Assembly (NCBI GenBank): GCA_023249845.1
Contig: JAHFBW010000006.1
Coordinates: 1 to 32,089 of the forward strand
Source of the DNA: Candidatus Eiseniibacteriota bacterium
GTDB lineage: Bacteria > Eisenbacteria > RBG-16-71-46
DNA length: 32,089 nt
Direction of reading: 5' to 3'
Below the pieces are notes generated by a model, which did no database searches, had not been told where the DNA came from, and saw nothing but the letters and a program-made list of their open reading frames with translations. A program made the position numbers and the translations under genes. Below, in pieces: positions 8,229 to 14,644 of the stretch (the stretch's first letter is position 1; the number at the start of each line of letters is the position of its first letter).

Positions 8229-10166
8229 TCACTCGCGATCGGACTTCACCACGAGCAGCTTCCCGCGCTGCACCGGACCACCGGCCCGATCCTCCACTGT
8301 CCAGAGGTAGAGACCACTCGCGATGGCTTGGCCTCGGTCGCTGATGAGGTCCCAGGCGAACGACGCTCCCGAGAGCGACGGCGGCCCAGTGTCGCCGTTT
8401 CGGTCCCGCGTCCAGATACCTCGGATATTCTCTGTATGGTAAACAGATGCGTCGAACGGCCGCTTCATCACCAAATCTCCGGCGAGAGTATAGACACGGA
8501 TCGTGCAGTGTGTCGGCAATCCACCGAACCATACGACTTTGTCGCGTGCAGTCGAGCCCGCGTCCCACGCGGCTTCGACGCGGTAGGGGTTCGGGAACAC
8601 GTAGACCGACCGGCGCTCCTCCAAATTCGCCGACGGGATAACGATAAACTTGTTCTGTGTGATCCCGCTCTCGAGGCTCTCGATCGTGCGATCGCCTGTG
8701 TCGTAGCTCGTGACCGCCCCCCAATACCGAAAACCGTCCCGCAGTCCCTCGACGCGATGACGGTAGCGGTAGGTGACGCCATCAACGATCAACGGCTCGG
8801 GCGCCTCCGCGGGCTCGAGCCCGGTGTCGAATCCGGTCGAGTCGCGAAGGTCGAACTGCGCAAGTCGCGTGGGCTCCTCGCGGTCCAGCCCGAGGTAGAC
8901 GCGATAGCCCTCGAAATCCACGCCGCCGGGCGCCGGGCTCGTGGGATCCGAGGCCGACTCCGGAGAATCGTCCCACCAGATATCCACGTGGCGGCTGCCC
9001 GCCTCGACGTGCACGCGCGGCGACGGGGGCGCCGCCGGCAGCCTGTAATCGAGGTCGTGTGCGAACTGCGCGTAGTCCGCGTTGGCGAGGAAGCCCGGGT
9101 CGTCGTCGCCGCCCACGAACGCCACGTCCACGGAGACGCTGTCGCCGTGCTCGACCCGGTCGAACGGACCGACGCTCATGAGCTGGATGGGCGAGCACTG
9201 CCCGAGCAACAGGCAGCCGGCGGGGTCGTCCACTTGGGTGTCGCTCATGAGGTGGTATTTCTCGCGGTCCTCGTCTCGCGACGGATCCTCGAGTACGAAC
9301 CCCCACCAGCGCCAGTTCACCCGCTTGGTCGCGATGTCTCCGGGCGTGACGCCGAGGAGCTTGACCCCCGCCCACGGCGGCACGAGCGACGACAGGCAGC
9401 CGGACGGGTAGGGCGGCGCCAGACAGAAGCGCTCGGCGTAGAGTCGGCGCGCAGCGTCGTACTCGATGTGCGCCTTGTAGTACCACGAGCCCGGGCCCGA
9501 GCTGCCCGTGGGAGGCCAAGCCGTGTAGCGACTCTTGTTGCCCGACGCGAGCTGGGCATAGATCCCAAGCCACACGTCGCGGAGCGGCGGGCCGTCGTTC
9601 ACCACGACGAATCGGTTCACCACGAACGCGTCCGCGACTTTCAGCGTGAAGCTGAGCGTGGTCTGGCGCACCGTGAGGTGCATGGGCGAGTGCCGCTCGA
9701 GCTGGTTGCCGCGCGCGCCCCGGGGCGTGGCGTCGGTGTAACTCGTGATGAGGTCCTGGTCCGAGATCGCCGCCGGCGAGTAGACGCGACTGTTTTGGAT
9801 GCGCGATCGCTCACTTACGACGTCGCCGAGCGGCGTGAACTCCGTCTCGTCCGCCGAAGCGCCGCCCTGGGCAGCGTCCACGAGCGCCGTCGTCACGCCA
9901 ATGAACGCTCCCGTATCCGCGAGCGCCAGCGCGCCCACCCACAGGCCGGCGCGCGACATGTGCTCGTAGCCCGAGCCGAGCGGAAACTCGAATGACGACG
10001 AGCGCGAGGTGAAGTTGTTACCGAGAAATCCGTAATTGGTGACGGTGAGCCCGACGCGATTGCGGTTCGCGAGCCGGGCCACGTACGAGATCGGACCCGC
10101 CGCGGTCGGAACAGCCGCTCCGAGCGCCAGCAGGACCACGAATCCGATGGCCCGCGGCGGGAGCAT
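8229..10166 (-). CDS. Secreted protein with FlgD-Ig/T9SS-type C-terminal domain (paralogue)
   Basis: 645 residues from ATG 10166. The signal peptide (about residues 1-23) ends in TAAG. The architecture matches the protein at 1048-3102: NYGFLGNNF near the N-terminus, GYEHMSRAGLWVGAL, PPLRDVWLGIYAQLASG, SRDEDREKYHLMS, an FnIII-like segment (IWWDDSPESASDPTSP, FEGYRVYLGLDRE), and a C-terminal domain from about residue 530 (VYVFPNPYRVEAAW, IRVYTLAGDLVM, FAWDLISDRGQAIASGLYLW, GKLLVVKSDRE). It begins only 6 bp after the adenosine deaminase stop on the same strand, so it may be cotranscribed with rpiB and the deaminase rather than with the receptor operon. Its function is unknown. Export and surface display are inferred from the signal peptide and the C-terminal domain. 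Confidence 0.85.
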   Translation of the reverse strand: MLPPRAIGFVVLLALGAAVPTAAGPISYVARLANRNRVGLTVTNYGFLGNNFTSRSSSFEFPLGSGYEHMSRAGLWVGALALADTGAFIGVTTALVDAAQGGASADETEFTPLGDVVSERSRIQNSRVYSPAAISDQDLITSYTDATPRGARGNQLERHSPMHLTVRQTTLSFTLKVADAFVVNRFVVVNDGPPLRDVWLGIYAQLASGNKSRYTAWPPTGSSGPGSWYYKAHIEYDAARRLYAERFCLAPPYPSGCLSSLVPPWAGVKLLGVTPGDIATKRVNWRWWGFVLEDPSRDEDREKYHLMSDTQVDDPAGCLLLGQCSPIQLMSVGPFDRVEHGDSVSVDVAFVGGDDDPGFLANADYAQFAHDLDYRLPAAPPSPRVHVEAGSRHVDIWWDDSPESASDPTSPAPGGVDFEGYRVYLGLDREEPTRLAQFDLRDSTGFDTGLEPAEAPEPLIVDGVTYRYRHRVEGLRDGFRYWGAVTSYDTGDRTIESLESGITQNKFIVIPSANLEERRSVYVFPNPYRVEAAWDAGSTARDKVVWFGGLPTHCTIRVYTLAGDLVMKRPFDASVYHTENIRGIWTRDRNGDTGPPSLSGASFAWDLISDRGQAIASGLYLWTVEDRAGGPVQRGKLLVVKSDRE

Positions 10167-10172
10167 CGCGCG

Positions 10173-11246
10173 TCAGTAGCTCCCGCGCAGGTCGTACTCG
10201 CTGGGGAACGCGTCCATGAACACGCGATCGATCTCGAGGTTGACCTCGCGGAGCATGCGCGCCTTCTGCGGGTACGGCATGAACGCGCTCTTGAAACCGT
10301 TCAGGATGAGGCGCTTCACCTCGTAGGGCGAGAATCGGAACGCGCGCGCCGCGAGCGCGATCTCCTGGCTCAGCGTGGTGGCGGACATGAGCCGGTTGTC
10401 GGTGTTGAGCGTCACGCGGAGCCCCTGGCGGAAATAGTCCCCGCACGGGTGTTCGTGGATGGTTCGCACCGCCCGCGTCTGGATGTTCGACGACAGGCAC
10501 ATCTCGAGCGGCACGCGATGGTCGCGGACGTAGCGCAGCAGGTCCGGTGCCTCGCGCAGCCGCGTGCCGTGACCGATGCGGTGCGCGCCGCAGAAGTGGA
10601 GCGCCTGCGCGATGCTCTCGGCGCCGAACGCCTCGCCGCCGTGCACGGTGGAGTTGATGTTGTTCTCGAGGATCAGCTGGAACGCGCCGCGGTGCGCCTT
10701 GGCCGGATAGTCGCGCTCCTGGCCCGCGAGGTCGAACGCCAGCACGCCACGCCCCTTGTACGCCACCGCCAGCTCGGCCAGCGCCATGGACACCTTGGGC
10801 GCCATGCTGCGGATGCCGCAGATGATGACGCCGGTGGACATGTTGTACTTCATGCCGGCGTCGCGAAGCCCGGCGATGACGGGATCCACGATGTCTTCGA
10901 ATGGCAGGCGCTTCTTGCGATGGAGGATCGGCGAGTAGCGCACCTCGAGGTGGCGCACGTTCTCGGCGGCGCAATCCTCGACCAGCTCGTAGGCCGTGCG
11001 GTAGAGCGCTTCCTTCTGTTGCATGACCGCGAGCGTGAGGTCGAAGATCCGCAGATAATCTGCAAGATTTCGCGTTCGCTTGCCGGCTTCGAGCAGTTGC
11101 GTGAGGCGGCCCAGGTGCGTGGTGGGCAGCTTCACTCCCTGGTCCAGCGCCAGTTCGAGCACGGTGCGCGGCCGCACGCTGCCGTCCAGGTGGCAATGCA
11201 ACTCGGCCTTCGGCAACCGGCGAATGGTCTCGAGCGACAGCCTCAC
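10173..11246 (-). CDS. add: Adenosine deaminase
   Basis: 357 residues from GTG 11246, which overlaps the rpiB stop as GTGA. The open frame extends further upstream, but that part lies over rpiB and lacks family similarity. It hydrolyses adenosine or deoxyadenosine to inosine and ammonia. Visible motifs are AELHCHLDGS (zinc ligands H17 and H19), VHGGEAFG (zinc-binding H202, catalytic E205), HRIGHGTRL (H226) and TLNTDNRLMS (zinc ligand D283). The residue after D283 is Asn, where mammalian enzymes have Asp; I recall the same TDN variant in actinobacterial-type enzymes, so I do not take it as loss of function. Length is normal for the family. Inosine formed here would suit the purine nucleoside phosphorylase at 28358. 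Confidence 0.92.
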   Translation of the reverse strand: MRLSLETIRRLPKAELHCHLDGSVRPRTVLELALDQGVKLPTTHLGRLTQLLEAGKRTRNLADYLRIFDLTLAVMQQKEALYRTAYELVEDCAAENVRHLEVRYSPILHRKKRLPFEDIVDPVIAGLRDAGMKYNMSTGVIICGIRSMAPKVSMALAELAVAYKGRGVLAFDLAGQERDYPAKAHRGAFQLILENNINSTVHGGEAFGAESIAQALHFCGAHRIGHGTRLREAPDLLRYVRDHRVPLEMCLSSNIQTRAVRTIHEHPCGDYFRQGLRVTLNTDNRLMSATTLSQEIALAARAFRFSPYEVKRLILNGFKSAFMPYPQKARMLREVNLEIDRVFMDAFPSEYDLRGSY

Positions 11247-11806
11247 CGCGGTCCCTCCAGGGCCATGATCTTCTTGACGCGCCGCTCGTGGCGGCCGCCC
11301 GCGAACTCCGTGGTGAGGAACAGGCGCACCATGCGCACGGCGGCACCGCGGTGCACGACCTTCGCGCCAAGCGCCAGCACGTTGGCGTCGTTGTGCTCGC
11401 GCGCGTTCTTCACGGTGGCGTCGTCGTGACACAGCGCGCAGCGCACACCCGGCACCTTGTTCGCCGCCATGCTCGAGCCGATGCCGGCGGTGTCCACGAC
11501 GATGCCGCGCGCGGCGCGGCCGCTCGCCACTTCGCGCGCCACGGCGGCGGCCAGGTCCGGGTAGTCCACGGCGTCGACGGAGTGAGTGCCGCAGTCGTGT
11601 ACCTCCCAGCCCATCTCTTCGCGGATCGCGGCGCGTAGCACTTCCTTGAGTACAAAGCCACCGTGATCCGCGCCGATCGCGACGCGTCGCGCGCGGACGG
11701 GCTTCGCGGGAGTCGGCGCCGGCGTCAGAGCGGTCTCGGAGCCGAGCGCGCGGTCCACCGCCTCGCGCACGAGCCGCCGCACCTCGTCTTCGCTGGGGGT
11801 CTGCAT
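11243..11806 (-). CDS. rpiB: RpiB/LacA/LacB-family sugar-phosphate isomerase with N-terminal helix-linker extension
   Basis: 187 residues from ATG 11806; the long open frame upstream is antisense to the M16-fold gene and is not used. The core domain (about residues 40-187) has VAIGADHGGFVLKE, GTHSVDAVDYPDLA, DTAGIGSSMAANKVPG, REHNDANVLALG and a basic tail RHERRVKKI, so the RpiB fold is clear. Family members interconvert ribose 5-phosphate and ribulose 5-phosphate or related sugar phosphates. Where E. coli RpiB has its catalytic Cys (CGTGIG) this protein has Asp105-Thr106. Residues 4-22 (PSEDEVRRLVREAVDRALG) form an amphipathic helix followed by a Pro/Ala/Thr-rich linker, the layout of microcompartment encapsulation peptides. 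It heads the isomerase-deaminase operon. Confidence 0.85.
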   Translation of the reverse strand: MQTPSEDEVRRLVREAVDRALGSETALTPAPTPAKPVRARRVAIGADHGGFVLKEVLRAAIREEMGWEVHDCGTHSVDAVDYPDLAAAVAREVASGRAARGIVVDTAGIGSSMAANKVPGVRCALCHDDATVKNAREHNDANVLALGAKVVHRGAAVRMVRLFLTTEFAGGRHERRVKKIMALEGPR

Positions 11807-11938
11807 GGGTCGCCTACTGTAGCGCGGACCCGCGGCGGAACGCGAGCGCGGGTGACACGGCCCGAACACACGCGCCCGGGGCTTGCGATACACTCGTCGG
11901 CCGTTCCCGTCGCCCCTCCACCCCATCCTGGATTTCCC
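11807..11938. promoter_or_regulatory. Divergent intergenic region between rpiB and the M16-fold gene
   Basis: This 132-bp gap must hold promoters for both directions. On the minus strand TACAGT (11821-11816) lies 9 nt before the rpiB ATG, a -10-like box with almost no leader; I see no convincing -35. On the plus strand TACACT (11889-11894) is a -10-like box about 45 nt before the proposed TTG start. I see no clear operator. Confidence 0.3.
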
Positions 11939-13279
11939 TTGCCACGATCCATCCGCCTGCTCGTCGCCGTCGCGTGGTTGCTCACGGGGCCTGCGGCACG
12001 CGCGGCCATGCTGCCCGACAGCACCGTACGCGAGTCGTGGCGGCTCGCGAATGGGCTCGAGGTGCGTACCCTGCGCGTGCCGAATGCCGCGGGGGTGTCC
12101 GTGACGGTGGCCTACCGCGCTGGCTCCGGCTACGAGCCGGCGGCGCTCGAGGGACTCTCCGGGCTGCTCGCCGAGGTGCAGTGGATGAGCGCAGCAGGTG
12201 GCACTCCCGAGCGCACGCGCGACGAGATGGCGAGCGTGCGCCCACTCGGATGGGAATGCCGCCCCGGCACGCGACTTGTGCGGTTCACCGAGATCGTCAC
12301 GACGCAGCAACTCCCCGGCGTGCTGCAGGACGCGGCTCGGCGCATGGGCGGCGTCACCGTGACCGACGCGGACGTGCGCAACGCTTTTGTCAACGTGCGG
12401 CGCGATCTCGGCCAGCGTTACTTCGGCCAGGTGAGCGATGTGCTCTACTGGCGCGTTTCGGCGATCGCGCGCGGCTTGGACGACGAGGGGATCGTGCGCT
12501 ACGCCGGACTGCGCGGGCTCGAGCGGCTCGCTGTGCGCGACGTGACGCCTTGGCTCCAGCGCTGGTACCACACCGGCAACGCGTCGCTCGCCATCGCCGG
12601 AAACCTCGAGGGACTCGACGTCCATGCGCTCGTGCAGACGCTGTTCGGTCCGCTCGCGGCTGGGCCGGTGCTTCCGGACACCGTGGAAGTGCGGTTCCAC
12701 GGCGCCAGGCACATGGCGACCTGGAAGGGACTCCGCGAGCCGGTCGGCGCTCTCGCGGTGACCTCGCCGTCGCTCGCCGACACCCTGCACCCCAGCTTCT
12801 ACCTCGGCATGCTCATCACCGGGCCCGCGCTCATCGGCAGCTGGGGGCCGGCGGCGGACCCGCTCACGAGTCGGTTCCAGTACTCGCTGCTCGACGAGCC
12901 CGAGCTCGTCCGCTTCTACCCACCAGTGCGCGCCGACGCCACCGACCCGGATCTGCTCGCGGGCGCGCTCTACGAGCAGCTCATGGTGGTGGGCGGCCAG
13001 AACGTCATGGGCAGCCTGCTCACCCGGGTCAAGCGCAGCGTGCGCTGGCTCCTGGGTGGCGAGCTGGCGCCCGAGCTGCGCGAGCGCCTGCGCACCGACG
13101 TGAGCGGGCTCGGCACGCTCTCGAGCGGCATGGCCGCGCGTGCGGTCTGGAAGGGTGACGCGTTCTGGACCGCGTACCTCGCACGCTTCGACGCGTCGAC
13201 GCTCGGGCACAACTACTTCTACGAGTGGCTCACCACCGCCGAACACCAGAGCCGCCTGCTGCTCGTGCCCGCGAACTGA
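11939..13279 (+). CDS. Secreted M16-peptidase-fold protein, zinc site lost
   Basis: I chose TTG 11939 (446 residues) because it opens a proper signal peptide (PRSIRLLVAVAWLLTGPAARA); the in-frame upstream part is low-complexity and reads through the rpiB coding region. Family resemblance to M16 (insulinase/processing-peptidase) is clear in LANGLEVRTLRVPNAAGVSVTVAYRAGSGYEP, in WYHTGNASLAIAGNLEG and in VQTLFGPLAAG. The helix that should carry HxxEH reads EGLSGLLAEVQWM, so both His ligands and the catalytic Glu are missing. The protein is therefore probably a non-catalytic partner, like the inactive subunit of two-subunit M16 enzymes, but no active partner is visible here. Another TTG or GTG start cannot be excluded. 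Confidence 0.72.
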   Translation: MPRSIRLLVAVAWLLTGPAARAAMLPDSTVRESWRLANGLEVRTLRVPNAAGVSVTVAYRAGSGYEPAALEGLSGLLAEVQWMSAAGGTPERTRDEMASVRPLGWECRPGTRLVRFTEIVTTQQLPGVLQDAARRMGGVTVTDADVRNAFVNVRRDLGQRYFGQVSDVLYWRVSAIARGLDDEGIVRYAGLRGLERLAVRDVTPWLQRWYHTGNASLAIAGNLEGLDVHALVQTLFGPLAAGPVLPDTVEVRFHGARHMATWKGLREPVGALAVTSPSLADTLHPSFYLGMLITGPALIGSWGPAADPLTSRFQYSLLDEPELVRFYPPVRADATDPDLLAGALYEQLMVVGGQNVMGSLLTRVKRSVRWLLGGELAPELRERLRTDVSGLGTLSSGMAARAVWKGDAFWTAYLARFDASTLGHNYFYEWLTTAEHQSRLLLVPAN

Positions 13280-13325
13280 TCCAGCCCGGCGGCTTCCGGA
13301 GCAGCGGGCCCCGGATCGGCGCCAA

Positions 13326-13373
13326 GCTCTATCTGAGAACTCCGCGCGGACGCGGGGAGTTCTCAGACAGAGC
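13326..13373. terminator. Long perfect hairpin, probable bidirectional terminator
   Basis: Arms 13326-13343 and 13356-13373 pair over 18 positions with a single mismatch (17 of 18; as minus-strand RNA the odd position is a G-U pair). The inner 12 bp are perfect (TCTGAGAACTCC / GGAGTTCTCAGA), and the loop has a small GCG/CGC stem. There is no U-tract in either direction. It lies 46 bp after the M16-fold gene and would sit directly after the phhB stop codon if the inverted-repeat element at 13374-13558 were removed. A terminator shared by two convergent genes is the simplest reading. Confidence 0.5.
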
Positions 13374-13558
13374 CTAGCCGGGATTATTCATGAACCGTGA
13401 ATCGAGAGGGACGGATGTCCGTGAAGCGCAAGGCGTAGGCTTGGCCCGCGACGGAGTCGTGTCGGTGACACGGCGCAGGAGCGGGCCAAGCCTTCAACGC
13501 AGCGATTCATGGGCAGCCGGCCCGCGCCGGCCACGGGCTCATGAATAATCCCGGCTAG
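13374..13558. mobile_element. 177-bp terminal-inverted-repeat element (MITE-like) with CTAG flanks
   Basis: Perfect 16-bp terminal repeats CCGGGATTATTCATGA (13378-13393) and its complement (13539-13554) are each flanked outside by CTAG, which could be a 4-bp target duplication; because CTAG is itself a palindrome, it could instead be part of a 20-bp repeat. The interior holds nested palindromes: ACGGA/TCCGT at 13411-13422, AGGCTTGGCCCGC (13437-13449) against its complement (13481-13493), GTGTC/GACAC at 13459-13471, and GCCGGC/GCCGGC at 13516-13531. There is no credible gene, so it is non-autonomous. The CC ends and 4-bp duplication would suit the IS1380 family, but that link is tentative. The right-hand CTAG contains the phhB stop codon. 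Confidence 0.65.
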
Positions 13559-13854
13559 CCGCGTGGGAATCGCGCCGCGATCTCCTCCATCACCCCGGCC
13601 AGCTCGGCGTCGCGCGCGGTGATGCCACCGGCGTCGTGCGTGACGAGCTGCACTCGCACGCTCGAGTAGACGTTCGACCACTCGGGATGGTGATCGAGCG
13701 CATGGATGCGGAGCGCGCACGCACTCATGAACGCGAACGCGTCAGCGAAGTCGCGGAAGCGGAACTCACGCGCCAACTTCCCCTCCACGACCCGCCACTC
13801 CGACAGCCGCTGCAGCGCGGCCTGGAGCTCGGTCGCCTCGAGCGCTTTTCGCAT
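13555..13854 (-). CDS. phhB: Pterin-4a-carbinolamine dehydratase
   Basis: 99 residues from ATG 13854, preceded by a strong AAGGAGG five nt upstream. The protein dehydrates 4a-hydroxytetrahydrobiopterin, which recycles the pterin used by aromatic amino-acid hydroxylases; many bacteria keep it without such a hydroxylase. The family core is visible in HALDHHPEWSNVYSSV (catalytic His55-His56 with Pro-Glu-Trp) and in LVTHDAGGIT (His73), and the length is typical. The stop codon TAG lies inside the CTAG that borders the inverted-repeat element, so the coding sequence is complete while its downstream region has been displaced. No pterin-dependent hydroxylase is seen in the window. Confidence 0.92.
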   Translation of the reverse strand: MRKALEATELQAALQRLSEWRVVEGKLAREFRFRDFADAFAFMSACALRIHALDHHPEWSNVYSSVRVQLVTHDAGGITARDAELAGVMEEIAARFPRG

Positions 13855-13938
13855 GGTCCCCTCCTTCGGTAGACCTTGAGCCTGCCAGCTTGTGGGTGCG
13901 GGGTCGAACGGCCGGGTTCGGGAGTTCCCACGTTCGCA

Positions 13939-13968
13939 TTGTCACGCCAGTTCCAACGCTGCTAGCCT
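13939..13968 (+). promoter_or_regulatory. Predicted promoter of uridine kinase
   Basis: TTGTCA (13939-13944), an 18-nt spacer and TAGCCT (13963-13968) lie 11 nt before the ATG at 13980. No Shine-Dalgarno sequence fits in between, so the message would be leaderless or nearly so. The spacer length matches the predicted promoters of the TonB operon and thymidine kinase. Confidence 0.35.
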
Positions 13969-13979
13969 CAATCTCCGAC

Positions 13980-14636
13980 ATGCCCCGTCGCATCCTCATC
14001 GGCATCGCCGGCGGTTCCGGGTCCGGCAAGACCGTGGTCGCGCGCACCATCGTGCGCGAACTCGGTTCCAAGCGCGTCGTCGTGATCGACCAGGACAGCT
14101 ACTACAGGAACCTCGAGCAGGTGCCGTTCCTGGACCGCGAGGCGCGGAACTTCGATCATCCTGACGCGTTCGACTTCGACCTCCTGCGCCAGCACCTGCG
14201 CGAGCTGCTCGAAGGACACGCCATCGAGCAGCCGGTCTACGACTACAACGAGTACCGCCGCACCACGGAGACGCGCCGAATCAGCGATCACTTGGTCGTT
14301 GTGCTCGAAGGCATCCTCATCTATCACGACCCCGAGTTGCGCGCGCTCATGGACATCAAGCTGTACGTGGACGCCGACTCCGACGTGCGCCTGATCCGGC
14401 GGCTGCGGCGCGATCTGCTCGAACGCGGCCGTTCGGTCGATTCCATCCTGCGCCAGTACGAGGACAGCGTGCGCCCCATGCACCTCCAGTTCGTGGAGCC
14501 GAGCAAGCGCTTCGCCGACGTCATCATCCCCGGCGGCGGCCACAACAAGGTCGCGATCGACCTCGTGAAGACGAAGATCCGCGAGCTCCTCCGCGAGCGT
14601 GGCGTGGACGCCGCGGCGGCGCTGCCGCAGGGCTGA
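13980..14636 (+). CDS. udk: Uridine kinase
   Basis: 218 residues from ATG 13980; 30 in-frame codons upstream are non-homologous. It phosphorylates uridine (and usually cytidine) to the monophosphate in the cytoplasm. The P-loop GGSGSGKT is at residues 11-18 in RRILIGIAGGSGSGKTVVA. Further family motifs are DQDSYYRNL, NFDHPDAFDFDLL, QPVYDYNEYRR and VVLEGILIYHDPELR, followed by DADSDVRLIRRLRRDLLERGR and KRFADVIIPGGGHN. Length is usual for Udk. It is one of several nucleoside-salvage genes in the window. It ends 8 bp before the convergent MerB-family gene. Confidence 0.95.
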   Translation: MPRRILIGIAGGSGSGKTVVARTIVRELGSKRVVVIDQDSYYRNLEQVPFLDREARNFDHPDAFDFDLLRQHLRELLEGHAIEQPVYDYNEYRRTTETRRISDHLVVVLEGILIYHDPELRALMDIKLYVDADSDVRLIRRLRRDLLERGRSVDSILRQYEDSVRPMHLQFVEPSKRFADVIIPGGGHNKVAIDLVKTKIRELLRERGVDAAAALPQG

Positions 14637-14644
14637 CGCCGGCT

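Noticed and set aside
6915-9995. 1026-codon plus-strand open frame
   Set aside because: It lies antisense to the TonB receptor and the CTD protein, whose families are clear; its sequence is Arg/Val/His-rich without motifs. Long antisense frames are expected at this G+C content.
10393-10404. Asn in place of the second Asp in the adenosine deaminase NTD-D motif
   Set aside because: The TDN variant is, as I recall, normal in actinobacterial-type enzymes; all metal ligands and the catalytic Glu are present.
11807-13246. Long upstream extension of rpiB
   Set aside because: Antisense to the M16-fold gene and not similar to any RpiB N-terminus; ATG 11806 is the natural start.
13388-13720. 110-codon minus-strand open frame through the inverted-repeat element
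   Set aside because: It overlaps phhB in another frame and runs through the palindromes; no signal or family.
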